NCBI GenBank assembly: GCA_964405925.1
Contig: CAYOQG010000002.1
Coordinates: 5,452 to 69,451 of the forward strand
Direction of reading: 5' to 3'
Length of the DNA: 64,000 nt
DNA from: GCA-020344555 sp964405925
Lineage (GTDB): Bacteria > Planctomycetota > Phycisphaerae > UBA1845
Positions 16,077 to 26,342 of this stretch are shown one piece after another. The translations under genes were made by a program, and so were the position numbers. The notes below the pieces were generated by a model. That model was given only the letters and a program-made list of their open reading frames with translations. It did not search any database and was not told where the DNA came from. Each line of letters starts with the position of its first letter. Position 1 is the stretch's first letter.

Positions 16077-18413
16077 ATGGGAGCCATCCTGTCGCAAGTT
16101 TTTCCGTTTGTGCATCCTGGGCTGGCTGCCGCCGCCCTGGCGATGGGTTTGATTCCGATCCTGGTCCATCTGGTCAATCGACGTCGCTATGTGCGGCTGC
16201 CGTGGGCAGCCATGAAGTTTCTGCTGGCAGCCCATCGTCGAAGTGCGCGGCGGGTACGACTCGAGCAATGGCTGCTGCTTCTTACGCGGGTGAGCCTGAT
16301 CGTGCTGGTGGGCTTCGCCCTGGCTCGACCTTATCTACCGGGGTCTTTTATCCTGCCGTTTCCATCGGCCCGGGTCCACCGGGTGCTGCTTGTAGACAAC
16401 TCGCTATCCATGAAGGCCAAGACCGAGGATGGCCAATCTCGCTTCGAGCTTGCCAGAAGTTACGCGGAGGCGTTGCTCGAGTCATTGCCCCGAACCGATG
16501 CTGTCAGCGTTGTGACACTGGCCGATCCGGCGGAAGCGGTCATCGCCCAAGCGGCTTATGACCGCCGGTTTGTCCGTGAGCGGCTTGCCGCCATCGAGGT
16601 GACCCAGCGGGCCACAGATACGGTGGGGGCAATTGGCCTGACTTTGGAAATCATCGAGGATTCGCCGCTTCCTGCTGGCAACCAGGTCGTATATATAATC
16701 TCCGACTTCCCGGAGTACATCTGGGCGTCTGCGACACCGGTGAATCCTACACCGGCGGTGCGGATGACGCGACAGCTTGCTGACACGCTTGTGGATTCCT
16801 CCTCGGACTTGGTGCTCTTCATCGCCGCATCCGCCCGGCGGCCCATCGAAAACCTCAGCATCGCCAGCCTGACCACGGGATCGTCACTGACGGCGGTTGG
16901 GTTTCCGGTTGAACTGATCGTTGACATCGAGAACCACAATGCAATGAGTGTCCCTGACGCTTCCCTGCAGATTCGACGAGACGGAGAGATCATCCGACAG
17001 GAGCCGCTACCTCGCCTGCAGCCGCAGAAAGCGACGCGGGCGGTCATCACCACAGCTTTTGGCACACCCGGAACCCATCTGATCGAAGCCCGCGTCTCAC
17101 CCACCGCAGGCGGGCTGGCCAGTGAGGATTGGGATGCGTTGGCGGACGACGACTTCCGCTATCTCTCCATCGACATACACACAACCAGCCCCATCCTGCT
17201 GGTCGACGGACGACCCGGTGGATCTGCGCCCGCGGCGGGCCAGACGGGATATCTTGCCATGGCTTTGGCACCGCAACAGCGGCAGCTGGGACCTCGCCAA
17301 GCCGGCTGGCCAGCGGTGCTGGCACCCAAGGTGATCACCGAGTCAGAGCTTGGTGGTGAGGTGCTCGCCGACTACGACGCCGTGATGCTGTGCAATGTGC
17401 AGCGGCTACCCAAGGAGATCTGGAATCGGTTGGAGCGATTCGTGGATCAGGGCGGTGGGCTCATGGTCTTCGGGGGAGACCTAGTTAGCGCGGACAATTA
17501 CAACCGCTTTGGCTACGCCGACGGAGCCGGTGTGCTGCCGGGTAGGATCGGCGACCCACGCCCAGGGGGCTTATGGTCTTCGAAACGGGACACATGGGTG
17601 CAGTTCAAAGGGGATGGACTTGAGCATCCGATCGTCGCGGAGTTTGCAGAGGTGGCCGAGAGTGGGTTGTTCTCGGCCCGGATTCAGAACTACCTCCCCC
17701 TCGAGCCGGAATCTGGCAAGGCAGACACCGTGCTGAGATATACGAACGACGATCCGGCACTAGTGGCGAGCAGCTTTGGCGCAGGACGGGTCCTGCTGTG
17801 CACGACCACGGCCAACATGGACTGGACGAACCTGCCTGCCAGGGGAGACTACGTTTCGCTCATGCTAAACGCTGTGGCTTACCTTTCCCCCACGCGCGGC
17901 CAGCATCGAAATGTTATGGTTGGAGGGGTGTTCCGGGAGCCGTTGACGCCAATCGAGAGCTCGATGTCACTGCGAGTCACTTCCAGCGACGGAGTGGTCT
18001 CGCAGCCATCTTTGGTTCCCTACGCTTCGGGACTTGCCCTGGAGTATGGGCCGATAGAGCGCGCGGGCGCCGCCACCGTCTCGATTGGCCCCACAGTGAG
18101 GACGTTCACGGCCAACGTGGACGTTGACGAATCCCGTCTTGCACACATGGACGCGGAGAGGCTGACCCGTCTTATTGATCGACCGCTGGAAGTGATTGAC
18201 GCCCCGCCGCGGCGGGTTCCAGCAAGGGTGGTCCCCGCTCGAGGGCGATCGGCAGAGTTGTCCTCGATTCTGTTCTACTTGGTTGTCGGATTGTTGTTCG
18301 CCGAGATGACGTTGGCGATGTGGTTTGGCACACGATCAACGCAGGAGTCGCCGGCCCGCCGCCGCAGCGGGTCTCGGGCCAGCCGAACTGTTTTCGCCCG
18401 CAGGCGGGCATAG
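16077..18413 (+). CDS. BatA-like membrane protein with VWA domain
   Basis: About 778 residues from ATG 16077; a GTG at 16071 is also in frame. Residues 1-90 are the BatA N-terminal module: a hydrophobic segment, the HLVNRRRYVRLPWAAMKFL motif, then a second membrane segment (WLLLLTRVSLIVLVGFALA). A VWA domain follows with MIDAS residues DNSLSM (107-112). The middle includes a class I glutamine-amidotransferase-like stretch (DYDAVMLCNVQRLP, GGGLMVFGGD). A last membrane helix lies near the end (LSSILFYLVVGLLFAEMTLAMWFG). The bulk is probably periplasmic. It likely works with the MoxR and DUF58 proteins before it and the second VWA protein after it. Confidence 0.85.
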   Translation: MGAILSQVFPFVHPGLAAAALAMGLIPILVHLVNRRRYVRLPWAAMKFLLAAHRRSARRVRLEQWLLLLTRVSLIVLVGFALARPYLPGSFILPFPSARVHRVLLVDNSLSMKAKTEDGQSRFELARSYAEALLESLPRTDAVSVVTLADPAEAVIAQAAYDRRFVRERLAAIEVTQRATDTVGAIGLTLEIIEDSPLPAGNQVVYIISDFPEYIWASATPVNPTPAVRMTRQLADTLVDSSSDLVLFIAASARRPIENLSIASLTTGSSLTAVGFPVELIVDIENHNAMSVPDASLQIRRDGEIIRQEPLPRLQPQKATRAVITTAFGTPGTHLIEARVSPTAGGLASEDWDALADDDFRYLSIDIHTTSPILLVDGRPGGSAPAAGQTGYLAMALAPQQRQLGPRQAGWPAVLAPKVITESELGGEVLADYDAVMLCNVQRLPKEIWNRLERFVDQGGGLMVFGGDLVSADNYNRFGYADGAGVLPGRIGDPRPGGLWSSKRDTWVQFKGDGLEHPIVAEFAEVAESGLFSARIQNYLPLEPESGKADTVLRYTNDDPALVASSFGAGRVLLCTTTANMDWTNLPARGDYVSLMLNAVAYLSPTRGQHRNVMVGGVFREPLTPIESSMSLRVTSSDGVVSQPSLVPYASGLALEYGPIERAGAATVSIGPTVRTFTANVDVDESRLAHMDAERLTRLIDRPLEVIDAPPRRVPARVVPARGRSAELSSILFYLVVGLLFAEMTLAMWFGTRSTQESPARRRSGSRASRTVFARRRA

Positions 18414-18420
18414 GCTAAGC

Positions 18421-20901
18421 ATGACAGGGCTTATAGAGTGGCTTCTTGACCTGCAGAACATACGACTAGGTCGGGATGCGCCTCTGATTCTTAGGTGGAG
18501 TGACGCCGTCGAGGCATGGAAGCTCCTCGCCATCGGGCTTGCGGCGGTGACGCTGGTGACCCTTGTGTATCGACGCGAGCGAGTCTCGCCTGCACGCAAG
18601 ACGGTGCTCGCCGCGCTGCGCTGCGGCCTCATCGCCCTGGTCGTCGCCGTATTGTGTCAGCCGTCACTGGTCCTGCAACAAGACCGCATCGAGCCTTCAC
18701 ATGTCGCCCTGCTGTTGGACACTTCGTTGAGCATGCGGACGAACGAATCGTATCGCGATGAGACGCTCGCCGAGGCGGTGGCACGTGGTGCGGGCCTTGA
18801 GGATGTCGGCGAGCTGGGGAATTACTCCCGGCTCGGGCTTGTCCAGCGGGCCCTTACGCGGGATGGCGGCGCCCCCCTTCGACAACTGCTCACGCGCAAC
18901 GGCGTTCAGCTTTACACCTTCGGCAGCCATGTCGAGACTCAGGGATTCGCGGCTGATCCAGATGGAACAGAAGAGCTGGCCGCCGCCGTGCAGAGCGTCG
19001 AAGCGTGGGAGCCCGGCACAGACCTAGCCAACGCGATTCACCACGTCATCGAGAAGGCCCAGGGACGGCGGCTGGCTGCTGTTGTCTTGGCTTCCGATGG
19101 GCAAGCGACCTCCCCCACGGACCTAAAGGACACCCTGGACCAAGCACGGGATCGGCAACTACCGGTTTTGCCCATTCGGATCGGCTCGACGGCGAAGCTG
19201 CGTGACAGCGAAATCGTGTCAGTTCGGGCAGAGGAGAGCGTCTTTGTGGACGACATTGTGGCCGTCGAGGCTCAGGTCGCGGCGCGCGGATTGGCGGAAC
19301 CGACTCCCCTCGAGATTCGGCTGGTCGACAACCGAGATGACACTGTCCTGGCGTCTGAGTCGTTGCTGTTTGATCCACCTTCGGATTTGGCCACGGTCGA
19401 GCTGCGGATAAAACCAGAGAAGACCGGCCCGGCCAGCTACCGTGTCGAAGTATCCCCCCTACCGGATGAGCTCACGGCCGAGAATAACGCCCAGCGGGTC
19501 GACATCCGGATCCTCGACAACCGTTTGCGTGTGCTCTATGTTGAGGGTTACCCGCGCTATGAATACCGCTACCTCAAGAACGCTTTGTTGCGCGAGAAAA
19601 CCGTGGAGCTCAGCGTATTGCTGCTCGAGGCGGACGAGGTGTTTGTCCAGGAAGGCAGCGACCCGATCCGCCGCTTCCCGGAGACGCCTCAGGAACTCAA
19701 CCAATACGACGTGGTGCTTTTCGGCGACGTCGACGTTCGTGCCGGATGGTTGACACAAGCTCAGATGGACATGCTGTTGGATTTCGTGGGCAACGAAGGT
19801 GGTGGGTTTGGCATGATTGCCGGGGAACGCTTCGCCCCGCATCGTGTTCTCGGGACGGTGCTGGAGAAGCTGATTCCGGTCCGGATCGATCCTTCCTTTC
19901 TCGGGCGTTACGATCGAGCGCTTTTATCTGGATTCCACCCACGTCTTACGCCCGAGGGCCGACAAAGCCGGGTCTTTCGTTTCGAAGCCGACCGCGATGA
20001 GAGTCAGCGGGTCTTCGAGGCGTTGCCTGAGCTGTTTTGGATTGCCCGTACCCTCGGTGAGAAACCCGGGGCGTCGGTTCTGGCCGAGCACCCGACACTG
20101 CGAACCACATCGGGCCCCATGCCGCTTGTTGTCACGAGTCGATACGGGGGGGGCAGAGTTTTCTTTCAAGCGACGGACGACACGTGGCGCTGGAGACGTC
20201 ACACCGGTGAGCTATTGCACGATACGTATTGGGTGCAGGTCGTCCGGGAGCTGATGCGGAGCTCGCGGGTGTCACTGGATCGTCGCTTTGAGATTAGAAC
20301 AGATCGGCGTCTTTACCCCTACGGGTCACCCGTTCGGGTCCAGGTCGAGGTCTATGACTCGCATGTTCTTTCGCAGCTTGGCAATAACATTCAGCTTAAT
20401 GTCCGGGGATTAGATGTCGCACCCACGGATCTTAACAGGACAGCTCATGACCCGACGTTGCCGAGGGGCGCGCAAACGAGCGTGAGTGATCTTGTGGGAC
20501 GGTTTCCGGTGCTGCGTCTGGCGGCTGAATCGAGCCTGTTTGAAGGGACATGGATACCTCCTTCACCGGGCCGTTTCGCCATCGAGGTCGCGGATCTGCC
20601 CGCCGCGGCGCGCCCGGGTGAGGCTCCGCCGTCCGCGCAGGTTCGTGTGGAAATACCCAACCTTGAGGCCCAGGCACCGGAGGCGGATCACGACGTGTTG
20701 GAGCGCATTGCTCGTGCCACAGGCGGGCAGGTGATTGAGTTGGACGCCCTCCAAGAGGCGTTTGGCATGGTTCGAGACCGGAGCGTGCGTGTTCCGGACG
20801 ACATTGTCGAGCCATTGTGGGATTCCAGGTTGGTTTTGATGCTCTTCACAGCAATGATATCACTGGAATGGTTGCTTCGAAAGCTATTTGGCTTGGTTTG
20901 A
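18421..20901 (+). CDS. VWA-domain membrane protein with GATase-like region
   Basis: An 826-residue protein starting at ATG 18421, seven bases after the previous stop. Two N-terminal membrane helices (LLAIGLAAVTLVTLVY and a second around CGLIALVVAVL) are followed by a VWA domain with MIDAS motif D-T-S-L-S (100-104). A Rossmann-like segment follows (RVLYVEGYPRYEYRYLKNAL, then FGMIAGERFAP), as in planctomycete VWA/GATase proteins. The C terminus is a single helix (LVLMLFTAMISLEWLLRKL) that would anchor it. It resembles the preceding BatA-like protein in plan and may pair with it in the envelope. Confidence 0.85.
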   Translation: MTGLIEWLLDLQNIRLGRDAPLILRWSDAVEAWKLLAIGLAAVTLVTLVYRRERVSPARKTVLAALRCGLIALVVAVLCQPSLVLQQDRIEPSHVALLLDTSLSMRTNESYRDETLAEAVARGAGLEDVGELGNYSRLGLVQRALTRDGGAPLRQLLTRNGVQLYTFGSHVETQGFAADPDGTEELAAAVQSVEAWEPGTDLANAIHHVIEKAQGRRLAAVVLASDGQATSPTDLKDTLDQARDRQLPVLPIRIGSTAKLRDSEIVSVRAEESVFVDDIVAVEAQVAARGLAEPTPLEIRLVDNRDDTVLASESLLFDPPSDLATVELRIKPEKTGPASYRVEVSPLPDELTAENNAQRVDIRILDNRLRVLYVEGYPRYEYRYLKNALLREKTVELSVLLLEADEVFVQEGSDPIRRFPETPQELNQYDVVLFGDVDVRAGWLTQAQMDMLLDFVGNEGGGFGMIAGERFAPHRVLGTVLEKLIPVRIDPSFLGRYDRALLSGFHPRLTPEGRQSRVFRFEADRDESQRVFEALPELFWIARTLGEKPGASVLAEHPTLRTTSGPMPLVVTSRYGGGRVFFQATDDTWRWRRHTGELLHDTYWVQVVRELMRSSRVSLDRRFEIRTDRRLYPYGSPVRVQVEVYDSHVLSQLGNNIQLNVRGLDVAPTDLNRTAHDPTLPRGAQTSVSDLVGRFPVLRLAAESSLFEGTWIPPSPGRFAIEVADLPAAARPGEAPPSAQVRVEIPNLEAQAPEADHDVLERIARATGGQVIELDALQEAFGMVRDRSVRVPDDIVEPLWDSRLVLMLFTAMISLEWLLRKLFGLV

Positions 20902-20917
20902 CACCCCTGTCGGAAGC

Positions 20918-23900
20918 ATGGAGCAGTACCAGCTAGTTCGACGTCTTACCGTGCTACGGGCGAGCGTGCAGCGCCGGCTGGTTGTGTACGGCGTCTGCGT
21001 TGTGCTGACAGGTTGTGTCACTGGGTTCTTGCTGCTCGTGCTGCTGGATTGGCTGCTCCACCTTCCGTCGCTGTTGCGAAGCGCGTTGGCATTGGCCTTT
21101 TTGGCTGGATGGGTGACCGCTTCGGTGCACTGGGTCTTTCGCCCATTGCATGCCCGACTCGGGATTGCACAGATTGCCTCTCAGTTGGAGAGGCATTTCA
21201 AGCCGCTGCAGGATCGGCTGACCAGCAGCGTGGACTTCCTTGAGCACGGCAACGCGGGCTCGACCAGCATGATGCAGCAGGTGGTCGACGGGACCGAACA
21301 GATCATCCGCAACGTCGCCCTGGAGTCGGCGCTGACGTTTGGGCCGCTGGTAAGGCGTGGTCTTCTCCTCTTGGCTGCCAGTTGCGCGTTGGCTACCCTT
21401 CTGTGGGCCGCACCCAGCTGGGCACGAACGGGACTATTTCGGTATGTCCACCCCTGGGGGGGCATCGAGTGGCCGCGACGCGTTGCCATACTTCCCTTGA
21501 CTGGGAATCAGATCGTTGCCGTAGGTGACTCACTCACGACCCGCATGCGCGTGCAGCGCGGTCTGAACGCCAGATTGCGGGCGATCGTACGACTTCGTGA
21601 ACGTGACGGCGCAACATACACACTGGCCATGCAGCGCGAAACGGACGACACATTCTATGCCGGCATCGACACCGTCGCGGAGGATCTGACCTACTGGTTC
21701 GAAGCGGGTGACGACACGACAGCACGAAATCCCTACACGATTCGTGTGGTGCGGCGGCCGGAGGTGGTCGAGGCCTTGGCCCTGATCGAACCGCCCGCCT
21801 ACGCGATGGACCCGTCACCTCGCATGCACGACTTGTTCGACGGGGCGGTCCGCGCTCCGATTGGCGGGCACGTACGCGTGAGGCTGCGAACGAACAAACC
21901 GGTTGCATCCGATCCTTCTCGCCGCGGCGGTCGGCTTGTGGGCTTGCGCACCGAAGCCGGTGAGCTGATTCCCCTCGACGTTGATCCAAGCGACCAACAC
22001 GGGCAAGCCGGGCCACCGGTGCTCACCACACGATTTCGTGTGGATCGCGACATGCAATTCCGGGTGGAGCTTGTGGATGAGCACGGTTTCGAGAATCGCG
22101 GCGCTGCGACGCATTCCATCATCGCCGTCCCGGATGCAGCTCCAACAGTCACGATCGTTGAGCCCAAGGGCCCCGTAGACTTGACACCACAGGGATCCGT
22201 CCCGCTGGTCATTCGTGTCCAGGATGATTTCGGTGTCGAGCAGCTGGTGCTTGAGTTCGAGCAACCTGGTGGCAAGCCGCACACGATGCCCCTGACGGAC
22301 GACCTCGAAGTTGCGGAGGATGGGGAGACTGTCGAGGGCACCGCCCGTTATCTTTGGAATGTCGCTACGATGGCACTTTCTCCGGGTGACGTGCTGGTGT
22401 ATTGGGCCGCGGCCACCGACAACCGCGTCACCGACCATGAGACCGGCCAAACCGCGCACTCCGCCCCCATGCAGATCAAGATCATCAGCGACGTGGAATT
22501 CAGCATCCGGCTTCGAAGTGATATCGCGCTAATCGAAGCCCGAATTCGCCAGGTGGCGCTCGATCAGGCGAGCTTGCTTGATCGCACGGCGGCACTGAGA
22601 CAAAGCCCGGAAAAGCATGACCCTCTTGACCCTGCCCAACGGGAGACGGCGGGTGACCTCGCTGGTCGACAGGCCCGTCTTGTGACGCGGGTACGTGACC
22701 TCATCCGCGGCGGATTTGACAAGCTCCTTGAGCAGCTCGAGCATAATCGTACGGCTGACCAAGAGGTTCGCACCCACATCGTTCGTCTTAGCGAGGTGCT
22801 TCGACAGACAGCAGACGGACCCATGACTATTGCAAGCGTCGAGCTCGACGAGGCCCGCGAGCGCACCCGGCCGGACGAACAGCAGGCCGGGCTGATCGAG
22901 GCCACGCGGCAGCAGCAAGTTGTCATCGATCGCCTGCGCGGCGTTCTAAGATTGATGTCGCAATGGGGGAGCTTCCACGAACTCGTGACCAGAGCCCGGA
23001 GCTTGCTCGATCGGCAAGCGGACCTGAAATCGCAGACGGCTGATCTCGGAAAACAGACCCTGGGCAAACCTGTCGACGCGTTGACCGAGACGGAAGCGAG
23101 CACGTTGCGACAGAATGCCCGACAGCAGGATCAGCTCGCCGATGAGGTGGAACAGCTCGTCGAGAAAATGATGCGGCTTATGGAGAAGGCGGAGCAGGAA
23201 GAGCCGTCCGATACAGATTCCGTTGACGCGGCACTCCGGGCGTCTCGGGCCCACAACGTGGCCAAACATGCACGGGCTGCGTCCGAGGCGATTTCGAGCA
23301 ATCGGACCGCGGCAGCCACCGTCGAGCAGAAGGCCACTGCCACAGCTCTACGAAAGATGATCGCAGCCCTGCGCGAGCGTGAGAGCCGACAGCTTGAACA
23401 ACTGCAAAAGCGGCTGGGACAAATAGAGCAACTCATTGCTGCGATGATCGAGGATCAGGAGGCGCTGCGAAACGCAACCCATGAGGCGACCTTCATCGAA
23501 GCGGACGACGCCGGATATGCGGTGCTTGAAGAGGAGCAGCGAACACTGCGCCGAAACACCGAGCTGTTGGGCGATGACTTGGCTTCCGCACCCGCCGCGG
23601 CGGGCACACAGCGCGTGAGTCAGTTGGTCCGTCAAGCAGCGCTGCCGATGGAAACGGCTGAGACCGAATTGCGGAAGCGTCAACCCGCCCTGGCGACTGT
23701 CGCCCAGGACGAGGCCCTGACCACGCTCAACGACGCTCTGACGCTGGTGAGGGAGCTCGCCCAAGAGACGGCGCAGGAAGCCCTGAGACGTTCGCTCGCT
23801 CAGATCCGTGAAGACCTCGAAGAGATCCTCGCCTTGCAGACCGAAGTGAACGCAGGTATCGATAGCCTCGTGAAGGGCATCTCCCACGGAGGGCGTATCA

Positions 23901-24439
23901 GCCGTGTGGAGACGCGGGCGGCGTCCAAGTTGGCCCACATGCAGTCGGATACACGCTCCATGGTCGATGCCCAGCTCCCAGACTATGAGAGGGTCCCAGT
24001 ATACAAATGGGCTCTCGAACGGGTGGCCAAGTGGATGGAAATCAGCCGGACCCGCCTCAGCTCGCCTGGAGCACGCCAGATCGATGAGGATCTCCTCGTT
24101 GTTGTCAACCGCATCGCTGTCGAGCTGAGAAGGCTCATTCGTGCCATCCAAGAGACAGAATCGCTTCCCCTCGATATGGAGTTTGTTGAAACGGACACCG
24201 GTGGTGGACAGGGCCAAGGTGAGCTGGTAACCGATCGGCCAGTGCCCACCGTGGCAGAGCTTCTCGTGCTCAAAGCCCTGCAAACCGACATCAACGACCG
24301 TACGCAAGAGCTGCAGCAGTCATTCGATATCGACGAGGCCACAGAGCAGCAGTTGCGCGAGCTGAGGGTCCTTGGCGAGGATCAGGCCGAATTGCGCCGG
24401 CTGGCGGAGAGGGTCACAGAGCAGGCCCAGCATCCGTAG
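20918..24439 (+). CDS. DUF4175-like membrane protein with long coiled coils
   Basis: An 1173-residue protein beginning at ATG 20918. Two adjacent membrane helices lie at residues ~20-80, with a third around LLLLAASCALATLLWAAPSW. Beta-rich extracytoplasmic segments then run to about residue 530. The remaining 600 residues are charged heptad-like helices rich in Gln, Arg and Glu, predicted coiled coil. This plan is common for the large protein that follows VWA genes in planctomycete MoxR clusters. It could be a structural link between envelope and cytoplasmic partners, but no activity is visible. Confidence 0.75.
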   Translation: MEQYQLVRRLTVLRASVQRRLVVYGVCVVLTGCVTGFLLLVLLDWLLHLPSLLRSALALAFLAGWVTASVHWVFRPLHARLGIAQIASQLERHFKPLQDRLTSSVDFLEHGNAGSTSMMQQVVDGTEQIIRNVALESALTFGPLVRRGLLLLAASCALATLLWAAPSWARTGLFRYVHPWGGIEWPRRVAILPLTGNQIVAVGDSLTTRMRVQRGLNARLRAIVRLRERDGATYTLAMQRETDDTFYAGIDTVAEDLTYWFEAGDDTTARNPYTIRVVRRPEVVEALALIEPPAYAMDPSPRMHDLFDGAVRAPIGGHVRVRLRTNKPVASDPSRRGGRLVGLRTEAGELIPLDVDPSDQHGQAGPPVLTTRFRVDRDMQFRVELVDEHGFENRGAATHSIIAVPDAAPTVTIVEPKGPVDLTPQGSVPLVIRVQDDFGVEQLVLEFEQPGGKPHTMPLTDDLEVAEDGETVEGTARYLWNVATMALSPGDVLVYWAAATDNRVTDHETGQTAHSAPMQIKIISDVEFSIRLRSDIALIEARIRQVALDQASLLDRTAALRQSPEKHDPLDPAQRETAGDLAGRQARLVTRVRDLIRGGFDKLLEQLEHNRTADQEVRTHIVRLSEVLRQTADGPMTIASVELDEARERTRPDEQQAGLIEATRQQQVVIDRLRGVLRLMSQWGSFHELVTRARSLLDRQADLKSQTADLGKQTLGKPVDALTETEASTLRQNARQQDQLADEVEQLVEKMMRLMEKAEQEEPSDTDSVDAALRASRAHNVAKHARAASEAISSNRTAAATVEQKATATALRKMIAALRERESRQLEQLQKRLGQIEQLIAAMIEDQEALRNATHEATFIEADDAGYAVLEEEQRTLRRNTELLGDDLASAPAAAGTQRVSQLVRQAALPMETAETELRKRQPALATVAQDEALTTLNDALTLVRELAQETAQEALRRSLAQIREDLEEILALQTEVNAGIDSLVKGISHGGRISRVETRAASKLAHMQSDTRSMVDAQLPDYERVPVYKWALERVAKWMEISRTRLSSPGARQIDEDLLVVVNRIAVELRRLIRAIQETESLPLDMEFVETDTGGGQGQGELVTDRPVPTVAELLVLKALQTDINDRTQELQQSFDIDEATEQQLRELRVLGEDQAELRRLAERVTEQAQHP

Positions 24440-24464
24440 TCGAGCATAGAACGGCGGTATAAGT

Positions 24465-25283
24465 ATGGTAAAGCTAGGCAAATCCAGAAGAAGCGACGTA
24501 TTATTGACACTAAACCGCACGCCGAAACCGTGTCCTGGCCCCCGCGTGCGGCGAGTCGAGCGACGTACGGGAATCACGCCCAGGCCCGCTGCTCGTCACT
24601 GGTGCGACCGGTGGACCGCCTGTAACCCTTGCACAGCTGTAAGCAGGTTCCTCGAGACGGTCGTATTGGTCCTTGCGGTCATGTTTCCTCTTGCAGTCGC
24701 GTGGGGGCAGGATGGTCCAGAGCCGAAGAGTCGGCGTGATGTTGACCTGCCACGGGAGGCCGACAAGAAGGTTGGTGAACGCCTCATTCGCAAAGCCACT
24801 GGGGAAACCGACGACGATCTGATGGCCGAAATTCTGCGCATGATGGGCGAGTCGAGTCACAAACTCGAGATCGATTTCAACCCAGGCGACGATACCCAGG
24901 CGTTGCAGGCTCGCATCGTCGAAGAATTGGATGAGGTCATCAAGGTGGCGGCATCGCGTCGACGCCCTCGCTTGCGTTCCCTGTCTGCGGATAGTTCCGA
25001 CAAGCGTCGGAGACCCGGCGGGAAGCCGGACGCGTCCGAGAAACCGACAGATTCGGGCCAAGCCGGCGAAGAATCCACGGCTGGTACGACCACGGAGGGA
25101 AACACACCGACGACAGATACCGACCGCATGCAGGGCGATCTGCGAGAGTTGCGGAGGACCTGGGGTCATCTGCCTGCGCGCGAACGTGAGGAGGTAATTC
25201 AAGGTGTCGGCGAGACTTACCTTCAGCGCTATCGCGATTGGATCGAGCGCTATTACCGAGCGTTACAGGAATCTGAGGAATAG
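24465..25283 (+). CDS. acidic exported or membrane-anchored protein of the MoxR cluster
   Basis: As drawn, 272 residues from ATG 24465. A hydrophobic segment ETVVLVLAVMFPLAVAWG lies at residues ~63-80, so a later start may be the true one, making this a signal peptide. The middle is low-complexity Ser/Thr/Asp/Lys-rich linker. The C terminus RTWGHLPAREREEVIQGVGE and the following RYRDWIERYYRALQE form a conserved amphipathic helical end seen in planctomycete proteins encoded in this gene order. Function is unknown. Confidence 0.65.
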   Translation: MVKLGKSRRSDVLLTLNRTPKPCPGPRVRRVERRTGITPRPAARHWCDRWTACNPCTAVSRFLETVVLVLAVMFPLAVAWGQDGPEPKSRRDVDLPREADKKVGERLIRKATGETDDDLMAEILRMMGESSHKLEIDFNPGDDTQALQARIVEELDEVIKVAASRRRPRLRSLSADSSDKRRRPGGKPDASEKPTDSGQAGEESTAGTTTEGNTPTTDTDRMQGDLRELRRTWGHLPAREREEVIQGVGETYLQRYRDWIERYYRALQESEE

Positions 25284-25302
25284 GCGAAGTGTGGTGTCAG
25301 CC

Positions 25303-26340
25303 ATGGGGCAGTTCGTTAGAGTTCAGATTGTGATCCTCTCCGGGGCGTTACTTACCCTTTGGGGGACGGACTCCTCAGCTGCCCCGCCGCGACGGACTGC
25401 GACCGCACTGACGTCCGAAGTCACCCCTGAGCATCGCGCGGCTGTGGAGAGGGGTCTTGTTTGGCTGGCCGGACAGCAAGCCTCGGACGGCTCGTATGGA
25501 GGGCTGTCTCACTATGGACCCCATGTCGGCATCACCGGGCTCGCCGCCCTGGCGTTCATCTCCGACGGCAACACGCCTGGACGCGGTCGATATGGAGAAA
25601 CAGTCGAGAGAGCACTCGGCTTTGTCCTGGCCCACAGTTCGGAGAGTGGTCTTCTGGCAGCGGAAACGTCCCACGGTCCCATGTATGGACACGGTTTTGC
25701 CACATTGTTTTTGGCCGAAGTGTACGGGATGACACCGCGGTCAGACGTCCGCGAGACATTGCGCAAAGCGGTTCGTTTGATCGCCAGCACGCAGAACGAC
25801 GAGGGGGGATGGCGCTATCAGCCGGTTCGCCACGACGCGGATCTTTCGGTCACGATATGTCAGATTATGGCACTGCGGGCAGCTCGAAACGCTGGAATTT
25901 ATGTGGACCGGCGGATCATCGACCAGGCCATCGAGTACGTGAAGGCAAGCCAGAACTCCGACGGTGGATTCCGCTACATGCTGAACTCCGGCGGATCCGC
26001 GTTTGCCCGATCCGCCGCGGGGGTGGCTGCCCTACAATATGCCGGGGTCTATGGAGGAGAAGAGATCGGGCGAGGCCTAGAATATATCAGGCGGTTTACA
26101 CCGCCACAGGAACAGACGGTTGGCCACTACTTCTACGGCCACTACTACGCCGCACAAGCTATGTTCCTCGCGGGCGACGAGTACTGGAATGTGTGGTGGC
26201 CAGCCATTCGAGCGGAACTCGTGCAAAAACAGGGTCCGGAAGGTTTCTGGCGAGGACAGGCCGGGCAGGAATATGGAACAGCCATGGCGTTGATCATCCT
26301 GCAGATGCCGAACCGATTGCTGCCCATTTTCCAGAAATAG
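25303..26340 (+). CDS. prenyltransferase / squalene-oxidase repeat protein
   Basis: A 345-residue secreted protein. A signal peptide is visible (IVILSGALLTLWGTDSSAA). Then come several alpha-alpha toroid repeats: GLVWLAGQQASDGSYGG, AVRLIASTQNDEGGWRY, AIEYVKASQNSDGGFRY, each with the D-G-x-x-x QW-like pattern. The catalytic Asp cluster of cyclases (DXDD) is absent, so a structural or binding role is likelier than terpene cyclisation. ATG 25303 was chosen to place the signal peptide at the start. It is probably part of the operon. Confidence 0.8.
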   Translation: MGQFVRVQIVILSGALLTLWGTDSSAAPPRRTATALTSEVTPEHRAAVERGLVWLAGQQASDGSYGGLSHYGPHVGITGLAALAFISDGNTPGRGRYGETVERALGFVLAHSSESGLLAAETSHGPMYGHGFATLFLAEVYGMTPRSDVRETLRKAVRLIASTQNDEGGWRYQPVRHDADLSVTICQIMALRAARNAGIYVDRRIIDQAIEYVKASQNSDGGFRYMLNSGGSAFARSAAGVAALQYAGVYGGEEIGRGLEYIRRFTPPQEQTVGHYFYGHYYAAQAMFLAGDEYWNVWWPAIRAELVQKQGPEGFWRGQAGQEYGTAMALIILQMPNRLLPIFQK

Positions 26341-26342
26341 TC

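Noticed and set aside
23348..24307. A 319-codon open frame opposite the coiled-coil membrane protein
   Set aside because: The sense strand is clearly coding; long antisense frames are common in GC-rich genes, and this one has no homology.
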